A DNA stretch of 64,000 nt. Origin: Candidatus Poribacteria bacterium. GTDB taxonomy: Bacteria > Poribacteria > WGA-4E > WGA-3G. Numbering within the stretch: the first letter of the stretch is position 1; every line of letters starts with the position of its first letter. Positions 42,402-54,406 of this stretch are shown here, one piece after another. The DNA lies in contig JAPPES010000007.1 of NCBI GenBank assembly GCA_028824125.1, positions 56,766 through 120,765 on the forward strand, in the 5' to 3' direction. A program made the position numbers and the translations under genes. The notes under the pieces were generated by a model, which made no database searches, was not told the origin of the DNA, and saw only the letters and a list, made by a program, of their open reading frames with translations.

Positions 42402-42983
42402 GTGAGTAGAGGAATGCGTTTAAAAAAATATCGTAGAAAAAAACGAAGTCCGGTAACACAGCAGAGAACAGTAAGAGTAAAAGGGGCTATAGAAATTTTA
42501 CTACGTCAACAAGAGGGTTGGGTCGATAAACTCCATGTAAGGCGAATTATTGATGATTGGGAATCGATTGTTGGGACATTTGTTGCATCGCAAAGTGTCC
42601 CGGTTTCCTTATTAAATGGGGTTTTGAAAGTTGAAGTCGCACATTCAACCTGTTGGACTGAATTATCTGCAATGAAAACTCAAATTTTGTCAAAACTTCA
42701 AAAAAAACTTGATGATTTGAATGCAGGAGTGCGTAAACCTTCTAAGGAAATCAAGATAACTGACATGCGATTTCGTTTGAACCCAAACATTTCTAAGCTG
42801 AAACCCACTGAAAATACAGATAAATCAGATTCAGAGGTATCTGAAAGAGTTGCTAAGCCTGTACCACCTGAGGTGCAAGAACAGGTTGAAGCTGCTGTTT
42901 CGGTTGTAAACGATTCTGAGTTACGGACGGCTTTAAAAACACTTTATTTAACACAATTCACTTATACCGAAACCGCGGAATAG
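42402..42983 (+). CDS. DciA-like (DUF721) protein
   Basis: A 193-aa protein whose N-terminal 100 residues match DUF721: a basic start, WESIVGTFVASQSVPVSLLNGVLKVEVAHSTCWTEL and KTQILSKL. DciA proteins interact with and load the replicative helicase DnaB in many bacteria lacking DnaC. The C-terminal half is acidic and poorly conserved. The start is GTG at 42402 or ATG at 42414; neither has an ideal ribosome-binding site. It lies between recF and gyrB, a replication context that supports the assignment. Confidence 0.75.
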   Translation: MSRGMRLKKYRRKKRSPVTQQRTVRVKGAIEILLRQQEGWVDKLHVRRIIDDWESIVGTFVASQSVPVSLLNGVLKVEVAHSTCWTELSAMKTQILSKLQKKLDDLNAGVRKPSKEIKITDMRFRLNPNISKLKPTENTDKSDSEVSERVAKPVPPEVQEQVEAAVSVVNDSELRTALKTLYLTQFTYTETAE

Positions 42984-43043
42984 CAACAAATATTTTACAA
43001 AATGTAAATTGTAAAATATTTCACAAAATAGATAAAAAATAGG

Positions 43044-43073
43044 TTGACAAAAAATAGAAAATTGTGGTATAAT
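43044..43073 (+). promoter_or_regulatory. Consensus sigma-70-type promoter for gyrB
   Basis: TTGACA (43044-43049), an 18-nt spacer and TATAAT (43068-43073), both perfect. It lies 417 nt upstream of the gyrB start, with the MITE at 43238-43394 inside the leader. Confidence 0.6.
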
Positions 43074-43237
43074 GAATATAGAAAATATAAATTTTTATTT
43101 GAAAATCTGGTGATACTTTATTTACTACAGATTGATCTGAAAAATGTCGTTAAATTAAGTAAAAATTATAACTTATAGTTAAAAAAATAATCGGAAATTT
43201 GTTGCAATTTATGATAATCTGTAGGTTGGATTTAACG

Positions 43238-43394
43238 TAACCTAAGTTGCTACTTATGTAGCACAATCTGTTAGATTGTGCATATTAGTTCGCAAACTAA
43301 CAGATTGCGCTACAAAATCTTGCAAAATATGCATTATTCTCTATTAAAGACGGTGTTTCCATGTCTAAAAACTTATAGGTAGCAACTTGGGTTA
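43238..43394. mobile_element. MITE-like element, AAGTTGCTACCTAT family, in the gyrB leader
   Basis: 157 bp with inverted ends TAACCTAAGTTGCTACTTAT and ATAGGTAGCAACTTGGGTTA. Internal CACAATCTGTTAGATTGTG and GCAAACTAACAGATTGCG palindromes match other family members. It separates the promoter at 43044 from gyrB. Confidence 0.85.
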
Positions 43395-43486
43395 ACGTAG
43401 TAAAATCCAGCAACCTGTTCTTCTATACTGTTCACCTATTCATACTTCCGATTGATACAACCAACAACCTAAATGAGGATTTATAG

Positions 43487-45982
<2,496 letters not shown>

Positions 45983-46036
45983 TTCGGTTAGGACTTACGC
46001 ATTTACCTATTTTTAAAGTTCACTATACTATAGAGT

Positions 46037-46078
46037 ATTATAGAAGCCGACGAAACCTATATCGGTGCTAAACAATGA
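46037..46078 (+). pseudogene. Fragment of an IS1595-like (ISXO2-type) transposase
   Basis: A 13-codon in-frame stretch IIEADETYIGAKQ ending in TGA matches the DDE-motif region VxEADETYIGGK of IS1595-family transposases. It is preceded, within 50 nt, by GTTAGGACTTACGCATT, the terminal sequence of the MITE family at 63711. The rest of the transposase is missing. It overlaps the start of the methyltransferase by four bases. Confidence 0.5.
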
Positions 46079-46902
46079 GTAAAGACTGGGCAAGTATACA
46101 GCAATCAGAGTTTATTGTAACAAACAAGCGTGTGAATCTAAAGATAATTCCCTACATTGGCTGTAAAGCAGGTTTCAAAGATATTTTTGATAAAATAATA
46201 CCTGATAACCTTGCATGTCGTATTTATGATATATTTGGAGGAGGAGGAGCATTTTCTTTTTATGCGTGCAATAGGTTTGGATCTCATCGCGTTACCTATA
46301 ATGACAATAACCCTATTGTTGTAAATCTAATACGGCACGTTCAAACATCTCCATTTAGGTTATGGGAACTGTATAACGAACATTACAATAATTCTTCTGC
46401 CGAGTATTATTATCAAGTCAGGGATCTATGTTTAGAAAACGGGGTAGAGGGGGCGGCGAACTTCCTTTATCTTGCGAAGAACGCGTTTTCAGGGAAAATC
46501 AGATTTAATTCAAGCAACAAATTCAATTCGCCTATCAGAAAAGGAAGCACATGTCCTAAAGTCCATCTTGATTCATTGTTGAATTTAAGTAAAACCATTC
46601 AAGATTTAACCATAATGAACAAGGATTATAAAGAGTTTGCTTGTGTTGATAACTCTTTTTTATATCTTGACCCGCCCTATTTCAATAATACTAATGGTCA
46701 TTATAATGGCGTTCTCGATTTAGGTGAGTTCAATCAGTTTTTAAGAACTATTGAATTGAGAAATAAAGTAGTCTTGTCCGAACAAAATCATCCGGAAATA
46801 TTTGATCTTCCTGACTCTTACACAGTTCGATCTATTACATTGATGAGGTCATTGCAGTATTTTACGCAAAATAAAAGCGAGGAAATGATTGCTTTTAACT
46901 AA
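46075..46902 (+). CDS. DNA adenine methyltransferase (D12/Dam class)
   Basis: A 275-aa N6-adenine methyltransferase. SAM motif YDIFGGGGAFSFYACNRFG (about residues 50-68), and catalytic LYLDPPYFNNTNGHYNG (about 199-215). Codon usage looks AT-rich compared with gyrB. It stands alone between gyrB and gyrA with no restriction enzyme nearby, and is flanked by mobile-element fragments, so it appears horizontally acquired. No ribosome-binding site is evident before ATG. Recognition sequence cannot be predicted. Confidence 0.8.
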   Translation: MSKDWASIQQSEFIVTNKRVNLKIIPYIGCKAGFKDIFDKIIPDNLACRIYDIFGGGGAFSFYACNRFGSHRVTYNDNNPIVVNLIRHVQTSPFRLWELYNEHYNNSSAEYYYQVRDLCLENGVEGAANFLYLAKNAFSGKIRFNSSNKFNSPIRKGSTCPKVHLDSLLNLSKTIQDLTIMNKDYKEFACVDNSFLYLDPPYFNNTNGHYNGVLDLGEFNQFLRTIELRNKVVLSEQNHPEIFDLPDSYTVRSITLMRSLQYFTQNKSEEMIAFN

Positions 46903-46916
46903 CAATCTGTTGTTGC

Positions 46917-47123
46917 TTGAGTGTTTCTATCTGTAGTATAATAACATCAGATAAATATCAAAAGCGCGTTGGTGTTGATAGGTTTATCTCTGGGTATTCG
47001 CTACGCGTCGGTTTTGCTGTTGCTTTGGCACAGGCGGGGCAAGTGTGGTTGAGATGCAGATTGCGGCGTTGGAAGTCGTCACAGGTGCCGGTGTATTATG
47101 CGAAAGCAGAATTAGCAGAATGA
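46917..47123 (+). pseudogene. C-terminal remnant of a tyrosine recombinase
   Basis: RFISGYSLRVGFAVALAQAG resembles the HSLRVG catalytic helix of phage-type integrases, with the His changed to Tyr, and RRWKSSQVPVYYAKAELAE resembles the GRWKSxxMPxYYA end with the nucleophilic Tyr. Two small deletions, one before QVWLRC and one at RLRRWK, shift and then restore the frame. The N-terminal two-thirds is absent. Confidence 0.6.
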
Positions 47124-47183
47124 GGCGCGATTGCAAAGTATAAGTGAAATAATCATCATTGATTAGCTAATAATCGATGGTAA

Positions 47184-49655
47184 ATGAAAGAGAAACAGAT
47201 GCAAGAAGAAAACATCGTTAGACGATCAATAGAAACCGAACTACAGACCTCATATCTCACGTACGCGATGAGTGTAAATACGAATAGAGCAATTCCCGAT
47301 GTGCGGGATGGCTTGAAACCGAGTGCACGCCGAATCATCTATGCTATGGGAGAGATCAATCTCACGAGTAGTCGCCCTTACGATAAATGTGCTGCTGTTG
47401 TTGGAGAGGTTATGAAGAACTTTCATCCACACGGCGATGGTCCAATTTACGGCACGCTCGTAGGTCTTGCTCAGGAATTCAGCACACGTTATCCCTTAAT
47501 TGATGGACAGGGGAATTTTGGATCTATTGACGATGACCCTGCAGGGGCGATGCGTTACACCGAGTGTCGACTTTCAAAGATTGCTGAAACACTTCTGCTG
47601 GATATTGATAAGGATACTGTTGACTTTCAACCCAATTATAAAGAATCGTTAGAAGAACCGACCGTCCTGCCCGGTCTTCTTCCGAACCTGCTTGTAAATG
47701 GTACTGACGGTATCGGTATAGGCTATTCTACTCACATACCACCGCATAACCTTAACGAGGTCGTGGATACTCTCCTGCACGTGCTTGATTTTCCAGATGC
47801 CACCGTTGAAGAACTGATGGAAATTCTCCCTGGTCCAGATTTTCCCACTGCTGGAATTATCGTTGGGAAAAAAGGAATCAAAGATATGTATGTTACTGGC
47901 AAAGGGAGTATCACGATGCGGGCGAAAGTGGAAATTGAACCGATGACACACGATAAATCTCGTGGAGACCGCGAGCAGATTGTAGTTACTGAAATTCCCT
48001 ATCAGATTAAGAAAAATCTACTTCTTCAACAGATAGTTGATCAGGTAAACAGTAAGACGATTGCTGGCATTTCGGATATCAGAGACGAATCTGATGAGGA
48101 GATTCGCATCGTTATTGAACTTAAGCGTGGGGAAGTGCCACAAGTTATCTTAAATCAGCTCTACAAGCACACAAAAATGCAGCATTTTTATCCTGCAAAC
48201 CTTCTCTGCCTTGTTGAAGGACTTCCTAAAATATTAACGCTCCCCGAGATTCTACGCTACTACTTGATGCATCGGCGGGATGTTATCCATAGACGCACGC
48301 AGTATGATTTAGCGCGATGTGAACGCCGCGCCCATATTTTAGAGGGATACCGTATCGCGCTTGAGCATTTAGAAGAGGTTATTGACATCGTGCAAACTGC
48401 CGAGACTCCGCAGGATGCAAGAGATCAACTACAAACACAGTTTGAGCTTTCTGAAATTCAGGCGAACGAGGTGCTGGGGTTAACCTTACGCCAATTAACA
48501 GGGTTGGAGCGACAACGTATTAACGTTGAATACAGTGACCTCTTGGAACGTATCGCTGAACTCAAGGCAATTCTTGACAGTGAGGACCTTGTTACCAACA
48601 TCATCAGAGAAGAATTGGAAGGATTGAAGGAGGATCATGGAGATGATCGGATCACTGAGATCGTTTCGGAGATCAAAAGTTTTGAGATGGAAGACCTCAT
48701 TGCTGATGAAGAGATGGTTGTTACACTTACGCATTCCGGATATCTCAAACGGATTCCGATGGATACGTATCGAACACAAAATCGCGGTGGAGTCGGCATC
48801 AAAGGCGGTAACCCGAAAGATGGAGACTTCTTGGAACAACTGCTTATCGCAACGGCGCACCAATCTCTACTCTTTTTCACGAGTCTTGGTAAGTGTTTTG
48901 TTCTAAAAGTTTTTGAGATACCGGAAGGTTCGCGTCAAGCAGCTGGCAGAGCAGCGGTAAATATGCTTAAATTAAGTGACTCGGAAACGATTACAGCGTT
49001 TTTACCTATTCGTGAGTTTAATGAGGACCTCTATATCCTTATGTCAACAAAATATGGGATTGTAAAGAAAACTTCATTGAGAGAATTTCGAAATCCTATC
49101 TCCAGCGGAATTATAGCGATTAATTTAGATACAGAGGACCAATTAATTGGGGCTCACCTTACCGATGGAAATTACGATGTCATTCTGGTAAGTCATAACG
49201 GGAATTCTATACGATTTAAGGAATCATATGTCCGCAGCATGGGGCGCCGCACCCGCGGTGTCCGCGGCATCCGGCTTGGTGAAGACGATTTTGTCGTAGA
49301 CATGGTTTGCTCTGCAGATGAAAAAGATTCTCTTCTTATTGTAACGGAAAACGGTTATGGCAAACGCACAGGATTGGCGGCGTATCGTTCGCAGAAGCGG
49401 GGTGGCGTTGGATTGACTGCAATTAAACGTTCAACACGCAATGGCGCAGTTGTTTCTGCAAAACTGGTTACTATATCAGATGAATTGGTTCTTATTAGTT
49501 CTACAGGGTATATTACGCGTATGGCTGTTAGCGACATTCGTTCAATTGGACGCACAACGCAGGGTGTCCGCCTCATGACTTTACAAGAGGATGAGACACT
49601 TGTGGATGTCGGTAAAATATCGGATACCGATTCGAATAGCAGTATAGAAGGATAG
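47184..49655 (+). CDS. gyrA: DNA gyrase subunit A
   Basis: An 823-aa breakage-reunion subunit. Catalytic Tyr125 in AGAMRYTECRL. The quinolone-determining region reads HPHGDGPIYGTLV, with Gly86 and Gly90 at the positions of E. coli Ser83 and Asp87. C-terminal beta-pinwheel blades include NRGGVGIKGG (GyrA-box-like) and SQKRGGVGL. Starts at ATG 47184 or, with a better AGAGAAACAG spacing, ATG 47199. Separated from gyrB by 1.2 kb of methyltransferase and mobile-element debris. Confidence 0.95.
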   Translation: MKEKQMQEENIVRRSIETELQTSYLTYAMSVNTNRAIPDVRDGLKPSARRIIYAMGEINLTSSRPYDKCAAVVGEVMKNFHPHGDGPIYGTLVGLAQEFSTRYPLIDGQGNFGSIDDDPAGAMRYTECRLSKIAETLLLDIDKDTVDFQPNYKESLEEPTVLPGLLPNLLVNGTDGIGIGYSTHIPPHNLNEVVDTLLHVLDFPDATVEELMEILPGPDFPTAGIIVGKKGIKDMYVTGKGSITMRAKVEIEPMTHDKSRGDREQIVVTEIPYQIKKNLLLQQIVDQVNSKTIAGISDIRDESDEEIRIVIELKRGEVPQVILNQLYKHTKMQHFYPANLLCLVEGLPKILTLPEILRYYLMHRRDVIHRRTQYDLARCERRAHILEGYRIALEHLEEVIDIVQTAETPQDARDQLQTQFELSEIQANEVLGLTLRQLTGLERQRINVEYSDLLERIAELKAILDSEDLVTNIIREELEGLKEDHGDDRITEIVSEIKSFEMEDLIADEEMVVTLTHSGYLKRIPMDTYRTQNRGGVGIKGGNPKDGDFLEQLLIATAHQSLLFFTSLGKCFVLKVFEIPEGSRQAAGRAAVNMLKLSDSETITAFLPIREFNEDLYILMSTKYGIVKKTSLREFRNPISSGIIAINLDTEDQLIGAHLTDGNYDVILVSHNGNSIRFKESYVRSMGRRTRGVRGIRLGEDDFVVDMVCSADEKDSLLIVTENGYGKRTGLAAYRSQKRGGVGLTAIKRSTRNGAVVSAKLVTISDELVLISSTGYITRMAVSDIRSIGRTTQGVRLMTLQEDETLVDVGKISDTDSNSSIEG

Positions 49656-49707
49656 TTGTCAGGATCAAACCTTCAAGGAGTATAACGTTTTTTTTGGCAA
49701 GATTTCG

Positions 49708-49782
49708 TAGGACAAACTGTCAGTTTGTGCAACTCACAAACACAATCTAATAGGTTATGCTACTATGTGGCAATTTAGGTTA
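49708..49782. repeat. Partial AAGTTGCTACCTAT-family element
   Basis: Right-end fragment only: CAAACTGTCAGTTTG then CACAATCTAATAGGTTATGC and the terminus GTGGCAATTTAGGTTA. It lies just upstream of the TPR-protein start. Confidence 0.6.
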
Positions 49783-49806
49783 TTGAAGCAGATAAGGAGA
49801 ACGATT

Positions 49807-51345
49807 ATGAGAAGCAACTTATGGATATTTTTAATCCTGTTAAGCGGAGTGTGTCTTTTCTCAACAGAGAAAATGACGACTGCACAAGAATTAATTCCCG
49901 ATACAACAGCAGAGCAGGTGCCATTAACAGAGGAATCCGAAAAAGCAAAACAGGTTTACACACAGTTGATGCACGCAATCTACCTACAAAGTGTGGGCGA
50001 AGATTTAAGTGCCGCAAAACGTTTATATGATGCTTTAGTGGAACAGGTCCCTGATTCTGCTTACGTTTGGTACAAACGCGGGCAACTTCTGTTTTATCCA
50101 ATGGAGGATATACGCGGTGCTGAAAAGGATACACTTGAAGCACTCAAGCATAACCCATCCCACGTTCCTGCAAACTGGCAACTTGCACAAATTTTATTAC
50201 GCCGTGCATCTCATGCAGGTGGAAGAAATGTGATGGAGGCATTGAAAACTGCCAAAAAAGTTATTGAATTAGATCCTAATCATCTCGGTGCACACCAGAT
50301 GCTTGCCAATTTGGCATACCGCCTCCGTGATTATGCAACTGCAGAAACATCTTATAAAGCACTAACACGTATTTTACCTTTTGAACCTGAATTTCACAGG
50401 TATCTTGGTAATATCTATCGAAGAACAAATAAGCCGCAAGCAGCTATTGATGCTTACCAACGGGTCGTAAAAATTAAACCGGACGATCTGGATGCACTTA
50501 GGACTTTGGGGGAGCTCTATCTTAATACTGGGCAATTCGCAGAGGAACCACAAACCTTTAAGCAAATCCTTGCTTTAGCCCCACAAGATGTTATTGGAAA
50601 CTTCGGACTCGGTTTAGCTTTTCAGGAACTTGCTCAGCGTGCGCTGATGTCGGAGGATGGAAAATCACAAGATGATCTGGGCGATTCCCAAACGCTCATT
50701 CGAGATGCAGAAAAATATCTTGGACGAACGATCTTCTTTTCCAAGGATTTTATCAATAATCCTGAAGATAATGGCCAACAAGTCTATTATAAAGACATTG
50801 TGAAAAAAGCTCAGTATGCGCTGGCACATGTGTATCTTCTTTTTGAAAAACTTGAGAAAGCCGAAGAGACCTTCGCGGAACTCCTTGTAGACGATCCAGA
50901 ACATACCGGTGCAACTTATGGGATTGCCGCTGTTTATCAAACGATGGGGGCATTCGAAAAAGCAGAAAAATATCTACGCCAAACGCTTGCGATCGAACCA
51001 GCCCATGAATATGCACTCAATGCACTCGGTTATCTCTATGCAGAGCAAGGAACAAACCTGGATGAAGCAGAAGCACTAATAAAGCGCGCCCTCCAAAGAT
51101 CACCAACTAACGGCGCATATCTTGATAGTCTCGGCTGGGTCTTCTTTAAACAGGGGCGTTTCACGGAGGCTGTCACAACGTTAGAAAATGCGAATCAACA
51201 GATGCCCGACAGTGTTGAAATCTTGATGCATCTTGGCGATGCCTATCTTAAAAACGGTGAACCTGAAAAAGCTCGTGGTGTTTGGCAGCAAGCTCAAACT
51301 ATCGAACCTGATAATGATGAAATACAGGAACGCCTCAAGCAATAG
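49807..51345 (+). CDS. Secreted or periplasmic tetratricopeptide-repeat protein
   Basis: A 512-aa protein. The start at 49807 (MRSNLWIFLILLSG) has AAGGAG upstream and gives a clear signal peptide ending near TTAQE; a 14-codon extension is unlikely. About ten TPR-like helix pairs fill the rest, e.g. PEFHRYLGNIYRRTNKPQAA and EYALNALGYLYAEQ, with a longer linker around residues 260-330 (SEDGKSQDDLGDS). TPRs mediate protein interactions; partner unknown. The next gene, a peptidase, is 60 nt downstream. Confidence 0.85.
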   Translation: MRSNLWIFLILLSGVCLFSTEKMTTAQELIPDTTAEQVPLTEESEKAKQVYTQLMHAIYLQSVGEDLSAAKRLYDALVEQVPDSAYVWYKRGQLLFYPMEDIRGAEKDTLEALKHNPSHVPANWQLAQILLRRASHAGGRNVMEALKTAKKVIELDPNHLGAHQMLANLAYRLRDYATAETSYKALTRILPFEPEFHRYLGNIYRRTNKPQAAIDAYQRVVKIKPDDLDALRTLGELYLNTGQFAEEPQTFKQILALAPQDVIGNFGLGLAFQELAQRALMSEDGKSQDDLGDSQTLIRDAEKYLGRTIFFSKDFINNPEDNGQQVYYKDIVKKAQYALAHVYLLFEKLEKAEETFAELLVDDPEHTGATYGIAAVYQTMGAFEKAEKYLRQTLAIEPAHEYALNALGYLYAEQGTNLDEAEALIKRALQRSPTNGAYLDSLGWVFFKQGRFTEAVTTLENANQQMPDSVEILMHLGDAYLKNGEPEKARGVWQQAQTIEPDNDEIQERLKQ

Positions 51346-51405
51346 TTTTTATCTATTAGTCATTGGCTGATAGCTAAAAACTATCTCGCTGAAAACTATT
51401 TAAAA

Positions 51406-53127
51406 ATGCGATACACCTTCATCACGGTTCTCTTTGTAATGCTAATTTTCTTTGCACAGTCCGGTGAAGCATTCCGCTGTGGGACGCCACACCTAAAAAT
51501 GGATATGCCCCCCGAACTGTTGACAAATGTTGCAACCGCACCAGCACACCCCGCAGCACCTGCGCTCTCTATTGGATTCCAACGTACTTTTTTTGCTATT
51601 GATTTCGCAAGAAAACAGCAGTATACAATCAATGCAACGCTGCGCGCAAGTGGTTCCCACTGTTATATTTTTGTTGAGGATTCAGAATGGCAAGAAAATG
51701 TCACAGCACGCACAGTTCAAACTATCCAAACAGCATTTGAGACAGCAACGCCAGCTGATCCACGGCGCGGAATATACGACATCTTAACGGAAAGCCTCGG
51801 ACCGCCACCAGATATTGACAGAAATCAAAAAGTTATTCTGCTTCTTCTCAATATCCGTGATATAAACACACATCACACAACAGCCGGATACTTTTTACCG
51901 ATTGATCAGAACAGAGGTATGCTGCACCATCCAACCCTCGGTCCACTGCATAGCAACGAGGCAGATATTCTATATATCCACTCCAAAAGTAATCCGGCGA
52001 ATTCTAATGAGCTGCAGGCTGTCATTGCTCATGAATTTCAACACCTTATCCATTGGAAACATTCTCCAAACGAAGAAACCTGGATAGACGAAGGGTGCGC
52101 TGATTATGCAGCTTTTCAATGTGGATACGATCTCTACCAACATCTTAATGCTTTTCAGAAGACACCAAACATTTCATTGACCGACTGGTCGCAGATGAGT
52201 CAGACGAACCTACTTGCCCACTACGGTGCCTCTTTTCTTTTTATGTTATATCTCCACGATCATTATGGGGGTATACAAACTATCGCTGCGCTTGTGAAAA
52301 ACCCTTTAGATGGAATTTTGGGAATTACACGCACCCTGCAGACACGCGGGACATCTCGGACGTTTTCAGATATCTTCGCAGACTGGAAAGTTACAAATTA
52401 CCTTACTACGTGGCGGGTCCTTGGAACTCTCGAAAAACCTTTCGGGTATCACACGTTGGCACCGGTGATACAACCGTTATTTACCCATGACACCTATCCG
52501 GTTCTGGGAAAAAATAAAAAACTTGCCAATTTTGCTGCGCACGCTATTGAATATAAGGTTGCAACAGCAGATCAGGCAGGTCTAAATTTCAGTTTTTCTA
52601 CACAACGGAACGCGAACGTCAACATCAAGGTCGCTTATTTATTTAACACAGGGGAGATCCTTGTTGAGACATTACCCTTCAAAACTACCGATGGAACTGC
52701 CTCATTAGATATTCCTACTTTTGGAAATGACGTCCAACGTGTGATGCTTATGCCAAGCCTACAAGTTGAAAATCAACGCTTTTCTCAGCAATCTATCACT
52801 TATAACTATAATGCATTTGAAGGGAACCTTGGAACTTATGCCACATACATTCTTCCTAACCCGATTCATCCAAATTATTGGGAAATTATTGCGGTTCCAA
52901 GCGAGGCAAAGGGTGTCCATTCACTTACCCTAACGCTAACATATCAAAACAGTAAAATTCTTGATGCAAAACCGATGCTATATGTTGAAAATAAGGGGAA
53001 TACGCTTTATCGATGTGCTTTTCATCTCAAATCTGAGATTGAAACAGCAACGGTAGAATGGAGTATCAGACGAGGAGATACTATTATTGACGAAGGGGTT
53101 CTGAATGAACCGATAACCGATAACTAA
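51406..53127 (+). CDS. Secreted gluzincin-type metallopeptidase
   Basis: A 573-aa protein with signal peptide (about residues 1-22, ending QSGEA). AVIAHEFQHLIHW (about residues 208-220) has the HExxH zinc motif and TWIDEGCADYAA 17 residues later supplies the third ligand Glu. The C-terminal 200 residues are beta-rich, probably a substrate- or surface-binding domain. The nearest well-known arrangement is that of M6/M30-like peptidases; exact family uncertain. No obvious propeptide cleavage site was identified. Confidence 0.75.
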   Translation: MRYTFITVLFVMLIFFAQSGEAFRCGTPHLKMDMPPELLTNVATAPAHPAAPALSIGFQRTFFAIDFARKQQYTINATLRASGSHCYIFVEDSEWQENVTARTVQTIQTAFETATPADPRRGIYDILTESLGPPPDIDRNQKVILLLLNIRDINTHHTTAGYFLPIDQNRGMLHHPTLGPLHSNEADILYIHSKSNPANSNELQAVIAHEFQHLIHWKHSPNEETWIDEGCADYAAFQCGYDLYQHLNAFQKTPNISLTDWSQMSQTNLLAHYGASFLFMLYLHDHYGGIQTIAALVKNPLDGILGITRTLQTRGTSRTFSDIFADWKVTNYLTTWRVLGTLEKPFGYHTLAPVIQPLFTHDTYPVLGKNKKLANFAAHAIEYKVATADQAGLNFSFSTQRNANVNIKVAYLFNTGEILVETLPFKTTDGTASLDIPTFGNDVQRVMLMPSLQVENQRFSQQSITYNYNAFEGNLGTYATYILPNPIHPNYWEIIAVPSEAKGVHSLTLTLTYQNSKILDAKPMLYVENKGNTLYRCAFHLKSEIETATVEWSIRRGDTIIDEGVLNEPITDN

Positions 53128-53142
53128 TAAGAGGAGATATAC

Positions 53143-54123
53143 ATGTCAAATACACTATATGCAGGAACAATTGGACAGAGCATTTGGCGCAGCACCGACA
53201 TCGGTAAAACCTGGCATCGCGCCAGTGATGGTATCTTTCCAGAAGCAGATGTCCGCGCCATCGTTGTGAATCCAACAGATTCAAAAATACTTTATGCTGG
53301 TACTGAAAAAGGCGTTGTCAAAAGCACAGATGGGGGTGATACATGGAAACACATGCCGAGTGAGATGGACACCCGAGAAGTTTGGTCGCTCGCCATTCAT
53401 CCAACTGCTCCAGGGACACTTTATGCGGGAACTTGCCCATCCGCATTTTTCAAAACAGTAGATGGCGGTGAGACATGGGCGCAACTTGACGCTGAACTCG
53501 CACAAGAATGTGAAGGCATTCCTATTATTCCGCGCGTGACGACTATTATTATTGATCCAGAAGACCATGAAACTGTTTATGCAGGAATTGAAATTGACGG
53601 TATGCGTTTGAGTGCCGACGGTGGGAAAACGTGGGATAACCGTAGTGAAGGTTTGAGCAGTTTGGATATTCACGGACTGACGGTGGTTCCGGGGGAACAA
53701 AAAGCTCTTGTGGCGGCGACAAATAACGATATCTGTGTTACCACAGATATGCACAATTGGACACCTTTGAAGGTTCGCGACCATTTTCCGTGGCCCTATT
53801 GCCGTGCGGCGTTCTATTTGAACGGTGAAAACGCGAAGGTTTTTATCGGGGCAGGTAACGGCCCTCCCGGTGACCAGGGCGGTATCTTTTATATGCCAGA
53901 CACTGATGCGGTACGGGATTCAGAGGCAATCCGTTGGGATCGTTCCGATATTGGGATGACAGCGAATAGCACTATTTGGTGCTTCGGTTATAATTCGCGT
54001 GTTGATGGTTTACTGATAGCTTGTAGTGTGAGCGGACAACTCTTTTTGAGTGAAGACGATGGCGGTTCTTGGGCGAAGTTGGCACATGAGTTCGGAGAAG
54101 TCCGCGCTTTAGCAGTTGCCTAA
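53143..54123 (+). CDS. BNR-repeat beta-propeller protein
   Basis: A 326-aa protein with repeated Asp-box motifs: WRSTDIGKTW, VKSTDGGDTW, FKTVDGGETW, RLSADGGKTW and FLSEDDGGSW, each followed by a hydrophobic strand like VWSLAIHPTAPGTLYAG. This is a sialidase-like or sortilin-like propeller; no catalytic residues of sialidases are evident. It starts 15 nt after the peptidase gene with GAGGAG upstream. No signal peptide is apparent, so cytoplasmic location is more likely. Confidence 0.85.
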   Translation: MSNTLYAGTIGQSIWRSTDIGKTWHRASDGIFPEADVRAIVVNPTDSKILYAGTEKGVVKSTDGGDTWKHMPSEMDTREVWSLAIHPTAPGTLYAGTCPSAFFKTVDGGETWAQLDAELAQECEGIPIIPRVTTIIIDPEDHETVYAGIEIDGMRLSADGGKTWDNRSEGLSSLDIHGLTVVPGEQKALVAATNNDICVTTDMHNWTPLKVRDHFPWPYCRAAFYLNGENAKVFIGAGNGPPGDQGGIFYMPDTDAVRDSEAIRWDRSDIGMTANSTIWCFGYNSRVDGLLIACSVSGQLFLSEDDGGSWAKLAHEFGEVRALAVA

Positions 54124-54406
54124 CAGAATCAACCTGAGTGTGCTTACGGTGTTGGTGTGCCGATTTTCAGTAAACTGAATGATTGCAACAAAAATAAATA
54201 AATTGTCCCTTGACTTTTTTTGACAATTTATGATAAACTTGTGGCAATAGGTGAGTTGTGCGCAAAACTCAAGGATTGTTGGCAGACATGGGGTTTTGCC
54301 CGCCGCTAATACCGCAGGTGCATTTGGCGTTGATTCTGTCTAAAATTTGCACTATACGCACAGACGCCTTATGACAAAAGTATAATCAAGGAGGCATATC
54401 TCTATT

